DNA from: CAVQAH01 sp963784195
Lineage (GTDB): Bacteria > Acidobacteriota > Vicinamibacteria > Vicinamibacterales > 2-12-FULL-66-21
DNA length: 64,000 bases
NCBI GenBank assembly: GCA_963784195.1
Contig: CAWARA010000036.1
Coordinates: forward strand, 1 to 64,000
Direction of reading: 5' to 3'
The translations under genes were made by a program, and so were the position numbers. Below are positions 8,536-17,585 of this stretch, in pieces. Under the pieces are notes generated by a model. That model did not search any database, had not been told where the DNA came from, and saw only the letters and a list, made by a program, of their open reading frames with translations. Each line of letters starts with the position of its first letter. Within the stretch, counting starts at the first letter, position 1.

Positions 8536-10337
8536 GTGACCCCTTCACATGATGTGGTGCTTGTTGGCGGCGGAGGCGCGGGCCTTCGAGCGGCAATCGC
8601 AATCGCGGAAAACAGTCCCAGGGTGAACGTTGCAGTCGTCTCCAAGGTCTACCCGATGCGGAGCCACACCGTGTCCGCAGAGGGTGGCGCCGCGGGCGTT
8701 ATCAGTCCGGACGACAGCCTCGACGAGCACGCCTACGACACCATCTCCGGTGGCGACTGGATGTGCGATCAGGACGCCGTCGAGGCGTTCGTCAACGAAG
8801 CACCCCAGGAACTCCTTCAGCTCGAGCACTGGGGCTGCCCCTGGAGCCGGGAGCCCAACGGCCGGATTGCCGTTCGTCCATTCGGCGGCATGAAGAAGAT
8901 GCGGACGTGGTTTGCCGCTGATAAGACCGGCTTCCACATGCTCCACACCTTGTTTCAGACGTCGCTCAAACACACGAGTGTCGTTCGGTACGACGAGTGG
9001 TTCGTGACGAAGCTCCTGGTCGATGACGGACGTGTGCAGGGCGTCGTCGCCATCGATCTGAAGTCCGGCCGGATCGACGCGATCACCGCGCGGGCCGTGA
9101 TTCTCTGCACGGGTGGCTGCGGCCGGGTCTTTCCGTTTACGACGAATGCCGGCATCAAGAACGGCGACGGCATGGCGCTCGCGTACCGGGCCGGCGCGCC
9201 GCTCAAAGACATGGAGTTCGTCCAGTACCACCCGACCGGGCTTCCCTTCACTGGAATCCTGATCACCGAGGCCGCGCGTGCCGAGGGCGGCTATCTCATC
9301 AACAAGGACGGCTATCGGTACCTGCAGGACTATGCCCTCGGCCAGCCGCAGCCCCATCCGGTGCTGCGCACGATGGAGCTCGGGCCGCGTGATCGACTGT
9401 CGCAGGCGTTCATGAAAGAGCTGGACAAGGGACGCACGATCGAGACGCCATATGGCCCGGTGGTCCATCTCGATTTGCGGCACCTCGGCGAGAAGAAGAT
9501 CAACGCCAAGATCCCGTTTGTGCGCGAACTCTGTCTGAAGTACCAGAACCTCGATCCCGTCACGGAGCTGATTCCTGTCCGCCCGGTGGTGCACTACATG
9601 ATGGGCGGCGTTCATACCGATATCAACGGGGCCACGCCGCTGGCCGGTCTTTACGCAGCCGGGGAAGTCGCCTGCGTCAGCATCAACGGCGCAAACCGTC
9701 TGGGATCGAACTCGTTGCCGGAGTTGCTGGTCTTTGGCACGCGCGCGGGCCGCGCGGCCGCCGAGTACGCCTCGCTCGGGGCGCGAGGTCGACTCCCAGC
9801 GTGTTAGCTCAGGTCGACGACGAGCGCCGCTGGCTCGAACGCGAGCTGCTGAACCACGAAGGCCGCGAGCGCATCGCCGATCTGCGCGACGAGATGCAGA
9901 AGATCATGGAAGAGAGCGCCGGCATCTACCGGTCGGGCGCTGTGCTCGCGCGCGGCGTCGAGCGCCTGCACCGGATCCGTGAGCGCTTGCCGGACATCGC
10001 CATCGAGGACCGGAGCAAGACGTTCAATACGGAACGGACGGCCGCACTGGAGTTGTCGTTCATGCTCGATGTGGCCGAGGCGATCGTCGCCTCGGCCCTG
10101 CGCCGGGAGGAGTCGCGGGGCGCGCACCAGCGCATCGATTTTCCGAAGCGCGACGACGAGCGGTTCCTTGCACACACGCTGATCCACCGTAGTACCGATG
10201 GCCAGTCTCGAGTCGAGTATCTACCCGTCACGATCACCCGCTGGCCGCCGGGCGAGCGGGTCTATGGGGAGGCCGCACGCAATGAGCGACCGCATCATGC
10301 TGCAGGTGGCGCGGTACCGTCCAGAACGGGAGTCTGA
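8536..10337 (+). CDS. frdA: Fumarate reductase flavoprotein subunit FrdA (one-base frameshift)
   Basis: FrdA carries covalent FAD and the dicarboxylate site that interconverts fumarate and succinate. Motifs include the dinucleotide fold VLVGGGGAGL, RSHTVSAEGG with the FAD-linking His44, FAADKTGFHMLHTLFQTSLK, EFVQYHPTGLP and GANRLGSNSLPELLVFG. The sequence follows the enterobacterial FrdA pattern closely. The frame breaks at about 9778-9800, where a G run (9778-9781) probably lost one base; the rest (VLAQVDDERR, EMQKIMEESAGIYRS, REESRGAHQRIDFPKRDD) continues in another frame to 10337. Corrected length is 600 residues, the normal size. The start is GTG 8536 with AGGAGG upstream; it overlaps frdB. 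Confidence 0.93.
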
Positions 10338-11023
10338 GCAGACCTTCGACGAGTACGAGGTGCCCTGCCCGAAAGACTGGGTCGTGCTGGACGGACTGAG
10401 CCACATCAAGGATCGCCTCGACGGCACGTTGTCGTTCCGCTGGTCGTGCCGCATGGGGATCTGCGGGAGCTGCGGCATGACCGTCAACGGCGAGCCCAAG
10501 TTGACCTGCGCCACGTTCCTGTCGGAGTACGGCCGCGGGCCGGTGCGCGTCGAACCGTTGCGCAACTTTCCGATCATCCGCGATCTGATCGTGGACATGG
10601 GCGACTTCATGCAGAAGCTGGTGCGGGTGAAGCCCTGGATCGTCCGGCGGGCGGAACAGACCGCTCTCCGAGGGTGAGTACCGGCAGACGCCCGAGGAGC
10701 TCGACGAATACAAGCAGTTCAGCATGTGCATCAACTGCATGCTGTGCTACGCGGCCTGCCCGATCTATGGTCTGGACCCCAAGTTCATCGGTCCGGCCGC
10801 CATCGCGCTCGCTCAGCGCTACAACCTCGATAGCCGGGATGAGGGCAGCTCGGAACGAATGGAGGTTCTCTCGCAGCACGCAGGGATCTGGGGCTGCACG
10901 TTCGTGGGCGAGTGCACGAAGGTCTGCCCGAAACATGTCGATCCGGCGGGCGCGATCCAGCGCTACAAGCTGAGCGCCGCCCTCGAGTCGATGAAGTCGT
11001 TCTTCATGCCGAGGGGAGCATGA
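10282..11023 (+). CDS. frdB: Fumarate reductase iron-sulfur subunit FrdB (one-base frameshift)
   Basis: FrdB passes electrons between the membrane anchor and FrdA through three Fe-S clusters. From ATG 10282 (MSDRIMLQVARYRP) the 2Fe-2S ligands appear as SCRMGICGSCGM and LTCATF. The frame then breaks at about 10660-10672 by one extra base and continues in a second frame as LSEGEYRQTPEELDEYKQFS with CINCMLCYAACP and CTFVGECTKVCPKHVDP, the 4Fe-4S and 3Fe-4S ligand sets. Corrected length is 246 residues, as for E. coli FrdB. All cysteine motifs are intact, so an assembly indel is the simplest explanation. Confidence 0.92.
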
Positions 11024-11442
11024 CAGACAAGACGCACACCTACACCGAGTACCATCCGCGCTGGTTGCGGCGATCGGTGTCGACCTACTGGTGGCTGCAG
11101 CAGCCGTCCTACTTCAGCTTCATCCTGCGCGAAGCGAGCTGTATCTTCGTCGCATGGTTTGTCGCGTACCTTCTAATGCTCGTTCGCGCCGTCAGCGAGG
11201 GCGAAGCGAGCTACCAGCGGTTTCTGAACTGGTCGGCGGGCCCGCTCGTGCTGCTGCTGAACCTTGTCAGTCTTATCTTTATCGTGCTGCATGCGATCAC
11301 GTTCTTCCAGGCGGCACCGACGGCGATGGTGGTTCACCTGGGCCGCCACCGCGTGCCGGATCGCGTCGTCGGCGCCGCCCATTACCTGGGGCTGCTCGCT
11401 GTGTCGGGGATCGTGGCCTGGGTCCTCCTGGGGGCGAAATGA
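11020..11442 (+). CDS. frdC: Fumarate reductase membrane anchor subunit FrdC
   Basis: A 140-residue membrane protein starting at ATG 11020, overlapping the frdB end by four bases. The N-terminal STYWWLQQPSYFSFILRE, followed by three hydrophobic spans (about residues 32-55, 70-95, 112-138), matches the FrdC layout, including HAITFFQAAPTAM around the second helix. It anchors FrdAB and binds quinone together with FrdD. The four-subunit arrangement without an obvious heme-His pattern argues for an E. coli-type quinol:fumarate reductase rather than a cytochrome b succinate dehydrogenase. Confidence 0.88.
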   Translation: MTDKTHTYTEYHPRWLRRSVSTYWWLQQPSYFSFILREASCIFVAWFVAYLLMLVRAVSEGEASYQRFLNWSAGPLVLLLNLVSLIFIVLHAITFFQAAPTAMVVHLGRHRVPDRVVGAAHYLGLLAVSGIVAWVLLGAK

Positions 11443-11792
11443 TCCAGCGACATCCCGAACCTCTGTTATGGATGCTTTTCAGCGCCGGGGGCGTCGCGTC
11501 GGCGCTGCTGATGCCCGTCCTGCTGGCGCTGTTCGGCATCGCCTTCCCATTGGGCTGGCTGCCAGCCCCTTCCTATGAGCATTTGCTCGGGATCCTCAGC
11601 AACGTGGTGACACGCGTTGTGCTGTTCGGCCTTTGCCTGCTGTCGTTGTTTCACTGGGCGCATCGTTTTCGCCACACGTTGTACGACGGCCTGCAGATCA
11701 AGCACCTGAATGAGCTGATCGCCGCGCTCTGCTACGGCGGCGCGATCGTGGGCTCGGCCGCTGCGGCGTATTTTCTCTGGCAAGTTCCGTAG
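11439..11792 (+). CDS. frdD: Fumarate reductase membrane anchor subunit FrdD
   Basis: A 117-residue protein whose ATG overlaps the frdC stop (ATGA), implying translational coupling. LLWMLFSAGGVASALLMPVL, then GIAFPLGWLPAPSYEHLL and LFHWAHRFRHTLYDGLQI resemble the FrdD pattern of three membrane helices with a conserved His-rich loop. With FrdC it forms the quinone-binding membrane domain. It is the last gene of the operon; the ATCGG hairpin array beginning 31 bp after the stop could end the transcript. Confidence 0.88.
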   Translation: MIQRHPEPLLWMLFSAGGVASALLMPVLLALFGIAFPLGWLPAPSYEHLLGILSNVVTRVVLFGLCLLSLFHWAHRFRHTLYDGLQIKHLNELIAALCYGGAIVGSAAAAYFLWQVP

Positions 11793-11822
11793 AGCAGAGG
11801 TTCCCCGCCATTGCCCAGCGAC

Positions 11823-11917
11823 AGGAATCGGAGAATCGGAAATCGGAGATCGGAGATCGGCGATCGGGAATCGGTGGTTTTTCGATTGCCGATTGCCGAT
11901 TTCCGATCTCCGATGAG
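11823..11917. repeat. ATCGG hairpin array, right copy
   Basis: GAATCGGAGAATCGGAAATC-type words are followed by GATTGCCGATTGCCGATTTC-type complements. It has the same words and orientation as 7655-7740, and like that copy it runs directly into GATGAGACA(A)GCGTCAGTAG and the shared gene 3' end. Confidence 0.75.
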
Positions 11918-11924
11918 ACAAGCG

Positions 11925-12131
11925 TCAGTAGTCATCCCCCCACCAGCTGTCGGCGGTCGCGGCAGACGGGACGCTGTAGGGACGCTGTGGCGCGGCGGGG
12001 CTGTCGAGGCGCTTGCGAATCTGTGCCTGGAGCCAGCCGATGGCGTCGGGCTCCTGGGCGCGCAGCTCGCGCCACTCGCTTTCGGAAAGAACGATGGTAA
12101 GAGTTCGTGTGGCCGATTCGGTGTTCAACAT
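11925..12131 (-). CDS. Small hypothetical protein (intact copy)
   Basis: A 68-residue ORF from ATG 12131: MLNTESATRTLTIVLSESEW, then RELRAQEPDAIGWLQAQIRKRLD and a Pro/Ala-rich tail ending DSWWGDDY. The beta-strand/helix start resembles short ribbon-helix-helix or adaptor proteins only vaguely; I do not recognise a family. Its last 67 bp are duplicated at 7747-7813. The frame is open upstream to 12191, but the shorter start leaves the control region of the adjacent boxR gene free. No toxin-like partner is next to it. Confidence 0.5.
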   Translation of the reverse strand: MLNTESATRTLTIVLSESEWRELRAQEPDAIGWLQAQIRKRLDSPAAPQRPYSVPSAATADSWWGDDY

Positions 12132-12317
12132 GCGTGTAATGGTAGCGGTCGAGCCCATGCGTGTCGCGCATAACTTCTGCATCCCAGCCATGCGTATTGC
12201 TTATAGATGATGAATGCCGAAAGCGCATGACTTGTATGCGCCAGCCATATGCCAATTGCATGGAACGATTAGGCAATATATTTCTCAAATATCCTATGGA
12301 CGGGTAATATAGTGCCG
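12132..12317 (+). promoter_or_regulatory. boxR upstream region with ATGCG repeats and a TATAGTGC half-site
   Basis: The AT-richer gap repeats ATGCGT at 12130, 12157 and 12190, and contains GCGCAT at 12166 and 12223. Immediately before the start at 12318 lies TATAGTGC (12308-12315), identical to the operator half-site in the boxC-lysR gap. AT-rich ATATATTTCTCAAATATCC (about 12276-12294) could hold the promoter. Confidence 0.5.
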
Positions 12318-13071
12318 ATGGCCAAACGACCTCCTGGCCTCGCTCGGGCAACGGGCGCGCCGGCGCCGCCTCGAACGCGGCTGGACCCTGCGCGACGTGG
12401 CCGAGCGGTCCGGCGTTTCGCAGCGCTTTCTCGTCCAGCTCGAGGCCGGCCGCGGGAACATCTCCGTCCGGCGCCTGGACGACCTGGCGCGAGCGCTGGA
12501 AACCAGCGCGTCCGACCTCCTGACCGAGCCCGAGGCGCGCACCGAGCCCGTCGTCGCCCTCCTCGGCTTGCGCGGCGCGGGAAAAACGACGATCGGCCGC
12601 AGGCTCGCCCGGCGGCTGCGTCTCACGTTCGTCGAACTCGATCGGCGGGTCGAGCAGGCGGCGGACCTGAGCCTGACCGAGCTCTTCTCGCTCCACGGCG
12701 AGAACTATTACCGCCGGCTCGAGCGCGACGCCCTGCAATCCGTGCTCGCCGAACAGCGCGGCATGATCGTCGCCACTGGCGGCGGCATCGTCACCTCCGC
12801 GGAGACCTACGCAGCCCTGCGCCGGTCGTGCATCACCGTCTGGCTCCGCGCGCGCCCTGAGGACCACTGGAACCGGGTCGTCCGGCAGGGCGATCGCCGC
12901 CTGATGTCGGACCATCCGCAGGCGATGGCCGAACTTCGTTCGCTGCTCGCCACGAGGGAACCGCTGTACGCGGCGGCCACCCATACTGTGGATACGTCGA
13001 ACCGTCCGGTCGAACGGCTCGTGGACGAAATCGCGGCGCTGGTCCGCGCGCCTGGTGAGGAAGCGCGGTAA
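12318..13071 (+). CDS. boxR: BoxR/BzdR-type regulator: XRE HTH fused to a shikimate kinase-like domain (probable frameshift near start)
   Basis: An N-terminal XRE helix-turn-helix (LASLGQRARRRRLERGW, LRDVAERSGVSQRFLVQLE, GRGNISVRRLDDLARAL) is fused to a shikimate kinase-like domain with the P-loop GLRGAGKTTIGRR and ATGGGIV. This exact fusion defines BzdR/BoxR, known repressors of benzoyl-CoA pathways that bind benzoyl-CoA in the kinase-like domain. The HTH frame has no canonical start; ATG 12318 is one base out. Dropping one A from AAA at 12324-12326 gives MANDLLASLGQR and 250 residues. GTG 12397 would delete part of the HTH. It lies 5.7 kb from boxC, with frd between. Confidence 0.85.
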
Positions 13072-13095
13072 GATTCCGGGCGCATACTTGGCGTT

Positions 13096-14761
13096 GTGAG
13101 AGCTCTCAGCCTGCTCCTTGCGCTTGTCCTGGCCGCGCAGGCGCGCGATCCGGGGCGCCCTGTCGATGTTTCCGGCGGCCGCATCACCGGTCGCGTCGTT
13201 GCCGCCGATACCAACCGTCCTGTCAGCCGCGCCGCCGTCAGGCTCGTTCGGGCGAACGAGCGTGCGGACCTGCAGGCAACGACCACGGACGACGAGGGGC
13301 GGTTTACGCTCGAGGGTGTGCCGGCGGGCAGCTACTCAGTATTCGCCTCAAAGCCAGGAACGTTCGCGGAGACAGGATTCGGACAATCGAGCCCCGATGC
13401 TCCGGCTCGGCCTATCTCCATCAAAGCGGGTGACGTCGTTCAGATCGAGATCGAGTTGACTTCGCGGCGCAATCGTGTCGGGCAGGATTTTCGATCATAC
13501 GGGCGAACCTCTTGCGCTCGCGGCGGTGACTCTGGCCCCGACGGAGGGCACCCCCTCGATGCCCAGGCCGGTACTATTCGACAGGAGCCTGGCAGCGACA
13601 ACCAACGACCGGGGCGAATACCGGTTGTTCGGCGTTCGAGCTGGTGAGTACTTGCTCTCGGCGCACGCGCCGCGGCTGCCGGCGGATCCCCGCCAGTTCG
13701 CATCGATCTATTACCCCGGCGTCAGCGACGTCGCCGCAGCGGCCAGGATTCAGCTTTCGCCCGGCCAGGAGATCAGCGGCGCGGACTTCACGCTCAGGCT
13801 CGTGTCGACGGTGACCGTCAGCGGGCTGGCGATCGGACCGGATGGACAGCCGATGCCTGGCGGCTCCATCGCTGCTTATCTCGCCGGGCCTGACGGCCGG
13901 ATGCTGCCGAGGTCGCTGCAGACTCGTGTCATGGCCGGCTTCGACGGCCTGAGCGGCGTTGGATCGATCAAGACCGACGGCACCTTTCGAATTGACCTGA
14001 TCCCGAACCACTACATCATCCGCGGACGCTACGACTCGCGCGGCGTGCCTCCGGAGGCCGTTCGTTACTCACGCGCGCTGATGGTGTCGCAGGCGGTGAC
14101 GGCCGGTGAAACCGGCATCACCAATCTGATACTCAAGTTTTCGTATGGCGCCGCGATTACGGGTCAGGTCGTATTCGAGGGCACTCCGCCGCCGCGCATC
14201 GAACTCTTCAGGGTCGCTGTCGAATCCGGCGAACCAGGGGCCATCGCGAGTGCCTCGCCGGCAAAGGACGGAACCTTTACGGTTGGCGGAATCGAATCCG
14301 GTACTCGCCGGATCAAAGCCGTCGGTCCGCAGGATTGGGTGCTGAAAGGGATTTACGCCAACGGTCGGGACATTGCGGATGTTCCCGTCGAATTGGCTGA
14401 AGAGACGGTGATGTCCGATCTCTCGGTGGTTTTTACATCGGTGAAGACGCCGTTGACCGTGACCGTGGAAGGCGCGAGATCGGGAGCAATCGTGACGGTG
14501 TTCGCGTTTCCTGAGGACGCAACCCTGTGGCACGCCGAAAGCCGCCGCACCGTTGCGCGCATGGCTGGTGACGCACCGACAGTGTTCAGCAACCTCCCTC
14601 CGGGCGACTACCTCGTGTCAGCCGTCGCCGACATCAGCCCGGACGCGATCACATCAGGCGACGCGCGATTCCTCGAGCGGCTCCGCCCGCTTGCGGAGAA
14701 AGTCGCGCTGACAGACGGGAAGGCCGCATCGGTCAAGGTGAAAGTGCAGACCCTTAAGTAA
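13096..14761 (+). CDS. Secreted carboxypeptidase-regulatory-like beta-sandwich protein (one-base frameshift)
   Basis: GTG 13096 begins a signal peptide (MRALSLLLALVLAAQA). Repeated beta-sandwich (CarboxypepD_reg / SpaA-like) units follow: GGRITGRVVAADTNRPVSRA with GRFTLEGVPAGSYSVFA, then SGRIFDHTGEPLALAAVTL with GEYRLFGVRAGEYLLSA, and more to the C-terminus. The frame changes at about 13461-13470, where one extra T splits LTSRGAIVSGRIF; corrected length is 554 residues. Such proteins are common, abundant exported carriers in acidobacteria with unknown ligands. The gene ends at the 8-mer inverted array. No catalytic domain is visible. Confidence 0.82.
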
Positions 14762-14762
14762 G

Positions 14763-14910
14763 AAAGTGCGCAAGTGCGCGGGTGCACACGTGCGCGAGTG
14801 CGGAAGTGCGCAAGTGCGCAAGTGCCGCAGGCTGCGCACTTGGGCACTTGCCACGTGCGCACTTGCGCACTTGCGCACTTGCGCACTTGCGCACTTGCGC
14901 ACTTGCGCTA
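14763..14910. repeat. 8-bp AAGTGCGC array followed by its inverted array
   Basis: Left arm: imperfect AAGTGCGC units (14763-14825). Right arm: GCGCACTT units, seven of them nearly perfect, at about 14850-14909. It lies exactly between two convergent genes and would form a long hairpin serving both 3' ends. Confidence 0.85.
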
Positions 14911-15612
14911 TCAGTTAGCCGTCTGCCCCGGCTGCAGCACGAGCACATCGACGCCATGCGGATCGAGCAGGGCCTTGAGCCGCTCGGGCGTACCTGTGAG
15001 GACCGGGAACGTGCCGTAGTGCATCGGGACGACCTGGCGGACACCGAGCAGCCGGCACGCTCGCGCCGCGGCATCAGGGCCCATCGTGTAGTGATCGCCA
15101 ATCGGCAGAAATGCGATCTCGGGCGCGTGCATCTCGGCAATCAGGCGCATGTCGCCGAAGAGCGCGGTGTCGCCGGCAAAGTAGAACGTCTGCGAGTTCT
15201 CCATCTTGACGACGAATCCTGCCGGGTTTCCCAAGTACACGATCGACTTGCCTTCGACGACGCTGCTGGAGTGCACGGCGGGGGTCATGGTGACCTCGAG
15301 ACCGGCCACCGATACCGTGCCGCCGATGCCCATGCCCTGCACGTTCTGAAGGCCCTTCTGCTCCAGCCATATCGAGAGTTCGTGGATGGCCAGAATCGGC
15401 GCGTTCGTGGCTCGCGACACCGAAACGACGTCGCCGCTGTGATCGGAATGCCCGTGCGTCAGCAGGATCACGTCAGCGGCGTCGATCCGCTTCCGGTCTG
15501 GAGGGCACTTCGGATTCCCCTCTAACCACGGGTCGGTGACGATGCGCTTGCCGCCGGGGGTGGTGATGATGAAAGTGGAGTGGCCCAGCCATGTAATCGA
15601 AAGAGCAGCCAT
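14911..15612 (-). CDS. UPF0173 metal-dependent hydrolase (metallo-beta-lactamase fold)
   Basis: A 233-residue protein with the family start ITWLGHSTFIITT, the zinc motif LLTHGHSDHSGD (HxHxDH), AVHSSS, YFAGDTALFGDM and a late VVPMHYGTFP. These are the hallmarks of the UPF0173/YtkL branch of metallo-beta-lactamase hydrolases, whose substrate is not established. Length is normal. It is convergent with the beta-sandwich gene; the hairpin array between them ends at its stop codon. Confidence 0.92.
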   Translation of the reverse strand: MAALSITWLGHSTFIITTPGGKRIVTDPWLEGNPKCPPDRKRIDAADVILLTHGHSDHSGDVVSVSRATNAPILAIHELSIWLEQKGLQNVQGMGIGGTVSVAGLEVTMTPAVHSSSVVEGKSIVYLGNPAGFVVKMENSQTFYFAGDTALFGDMRLIAEMHAPEIAFLPIGDHYTMGPDAAARACRLLGVRQVVPMHYGTFPVLTGTPERLKALLDPHGVDVLVLQPGQTAN

Positions 15613-15639
15613 CCGATAAGTATAATGATTGTAGGGATC

Positions 15640-15676
15640 GTGCCGTGGTTCGTAGTCCGTGGTTCGTAGCTCACGG
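15640..15676. repeat. GTGGTTCGTAGTCC word repeat
   Basis: CGTGGTTCGTAGTCCGTGGT followed by TCGTAGCTCACGGAC lies between the divergent UPF0173 and lipA genes. It is a relative of the array at 780-855. Confidence 0.55.
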
Positions 15677-15730
15677 ACGACAGGCCATCACCGGACTCGT
15701 ACCGCCGGTTACTCAATGTCGGACAACTGA

Positions 15731-16663
15731 TTGACTCAGGTTCCTCTCAACTTCATCCGCGGCCGCAAGAAGCGTCCTGACGAGCTGCCGAAGACACCCA
15801 AGCCGGAGTGGCTCAAGGTCCGCGCTCCAGGATCCGAGAACTACCATCGCCTCAAGGGACTGATGCGGACGCTGGGCCTTCACACCGTCTGCGAAGAAGC
15901 CAATTGTCCGAACATCGGCGAGTGCTGGCACCATGGCACGGCCACGTTCATGATCCTGGGCGACACCTGCACGCGGTCCTGCGGGTACTGCAACGTCACG
16001 CACGGAACGCCGAAGGCTGCCGATGTCAAAGAGCCTGCGAACGTCGCCAGCGCGATCGAAGCGATGGGCCTGGCGTACGTCGTGATCACCTCAGTCGATC
16101 GCGACGATCTCGCCGACTGCGGTGCCTCGCATTTCGCGACGACGATCGCCGAAACGCGTGCGCGCAGTCCTCAGTGCCGCATCGAAGTCCTGATTCCCGA
16201 CTTCAAGGGTGACGAATCCGCGTTGCGTACGGTTCTGGATGCGCGCCCCGACGTCTTGAATCACAACATCGAGACGGTGCCGCGGCTGTATCGAACGGCG
16301 AGGCCGGGTGGCCGTTACCCGCGCGCGCTCGAGTTGCTCGATCGTTCACGCAAGTACGCGCCCGACATCCCGACGAAGTCAGGCTTGATGGTTGGCCTCG
16401 GCGAAGAGTGGGATGAGGTCGTCGCGACGCTGCGTGACCTGCGCGAAGCTGGTTGCCAGATCGTCACGATTGGCCAATACTTGCGGCCGTCACTCGCCAA
16501 CCTGCCGATGGTCCGCTACTACACGCCGTCCGAGTTTGCGGAGTTGAAACGGCTCGCGCTCGAGATGGGTTTCGGCCACGTCGAGTCGGGGCCGCTCGTG
16601 CGCAGCTCCTACCATGCCCACGAACAGACCGAGTCGTACGAGCAGCGCGCCTCGGCGCGGTAA
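15731..16663 (+). CDS. lipA: Lipoyl synthase LipA
   Basis: A 310-residue radical-SAM enzyme that inserts sulfur into octanoyl groups on the E2 subunit of pyruvate dehydrogenase and related complexes. Both cluster motifs are present: the auxiliary CEEANCPNIGEC and the radical-SAM CTRSCGYC. Downstream are VVITSVDRDDL, LNHNIETVPRLY and TIGQYLRPS, diagnostic of LipA. The start is taken as TTG 15731 (MTQVPLNFIRG). It sits 1.4 kb from the lpd-aceF-aceE genes whose E2 product needs lipoylation. Confidence 0.95.
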   Translation: MTQVPLNFIRGRKKRPDELPKTPKPEWLKVRAPGSENYHRLKGLMRTLGLHTVCEEANCPNIGECWHHGTATFMILGDTCTRSCGYCNVTHGTPKAADVKEPANVASAIEAMGLAYVVITSVDRDDLADCGASHFATTIAETRARSPQCRIEVLIPDFKGDESALRTVLDARPDVLNHNIETVPRLYRTARPGGRYPRALELLDRSRKYAPDIPTKSGLMVGLGEEWDEVVATLRDLREAGCQIVTIGQYLRPSLANLPMVRYYTPSEFAELKRLALEMGFGHVESGPLVRSSYHAHEQTESYEQRASAR

Positions 16664-17372
16664 CGTCCGGTCCGGCATCGACATCGGTTCTCAGGCCAGT
16701 CAGCTCGCCGTCATCCGCGATCAGATCATCTCGTGCACCCGCTGCGCGCGATTGCGAACGTACTGTTCGCGTATCGCACGCGAGAAAAAAGCCGCCCATC
16801 GCGCTGACGAATACTGGGGACGCCCTGTGGCCGGATTCGGCGATCCGAACGCGCGGGTGCTGGTGCTCGGCCTCGCGCCCGCTGCGCACGGCGCCAACCG
16901 CACCGGCCGCGTCTTCACCGGTGACGGCTCGGGCGACTTCCTCATGCGCGCGATGCACGCGACCGGCTTCGCGAACATCCCGACGTCGCAGCGGAGCGAC
17001 GACGGACTGGCCCTGACGGGTGCGTGGATCGCCGCCGCGGTTCGCTGCGCCCCACCCGACAATAAGCCGACACCGGCGGAGATCGCCGCGTGTCACTCGC
17101 ATCTGGTCGCCGAGTTCGACGCCCTCGCTTCCATCCGCGTGATCGTCTGTCTCGGCCGAATCGCCTTCGACGCCACCTGGCGACTGCTCGCGACGCGAGG
17201 CGTGATGATCCGTCCGAAGCCAGCCTTCGGGCACGGCCTCGAGTACCGCCCCGACGGCGGCCCGATTGTGATCGCTTCCTACCATCCGAGCCGTCAGAAC
17301 ACCAATACCGGAAAGCTGACGCCGCCGATGCTCGCATCGGTCTTCGAACGAGCGCGGCGGGCGGCAAGCTGA
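16614..17372 (+). CDS. Uracil-DNA glycosylase family protein (family 5-like)
   Basis: A 252-residue protein. CTRCARLRTYC near residue 41 is the N-terminal part of the Fe-S cluster set; GLAPAAHGANRTGR followed by VFTGDGSGDFL carries motif A of family 5 (UDGb) glycosylases; ASYHPSRQNTNTG near the end is motif B with its catalytic-loop His. It removes uracil and other deaminated bases from DNA. The ATG at 16614 overlaps lipA by 50 bp; no closer ATG retains the cysteine motif, so the overlap is accepted. Family is secure; substrate range is not. Confidence 0.88.
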   Translation: MPTNRPSRTSSAPRRGNVRSGIDIGSQASQLAVIRDQIISCTRCARLRTYCSRIAREKKAAHRADEYWGRPVAGFGDPNARVLVLGLAPAAHGANRTGRVFTGDGSGDFLMRAMHATGFANIPTSQRSDDGLALTGAWIAAAVRCAPPDNKPTPAEIAACHSHLVAEFDALASIRVIVCLGRIAFDATWRLLATRGVMIRPKPAFGHGLEYRPDGGPIVIASYHPSRQNTNTGKLTPPMLASVFERARRAAS

Positions 17373-17500
17373 GAACGCCTTGGTCGCCGCTGCCGCTGGC
17401 GCAGCGCCGGACCTGGCTTCGCCCGACGACCGCCGACTCCGCACGCGCACAGCCTTCCGGCACGACTTCGTCTGCAGTCGTCGGTCGACCCGGGGCTGAC

Positions 17501-17539
17501 TCGGCCGGACAAGGCCGGCGCTGCGTCGGCAGCCGCTGA
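17501..17539. repeat. Dispersed GGCCGGACAAGGCCG repeat, solo copy
   Basis: This 39-bp stretch, including GGCCGGACAAGGCCGG and TGCGTCGGCAGCCGCTGA, matches 33658-33696 with two differences. There it is one end of an inverted-repeat element; here only one end is seen, in a gap (17373-17585) with no gene. Confidence 0.65.
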
Positions 17540-17585
17540 TACTCCAAGGATCGCTTAGTATCCGGCGAGTGCACCTGATCTGAAC

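Noticed and set aside
11925..12131. Antitoxin of a toxin-antitoxin pair
   Set aside because: No toxin-like gene adjoins it; the neighbours are frdD and boxR.
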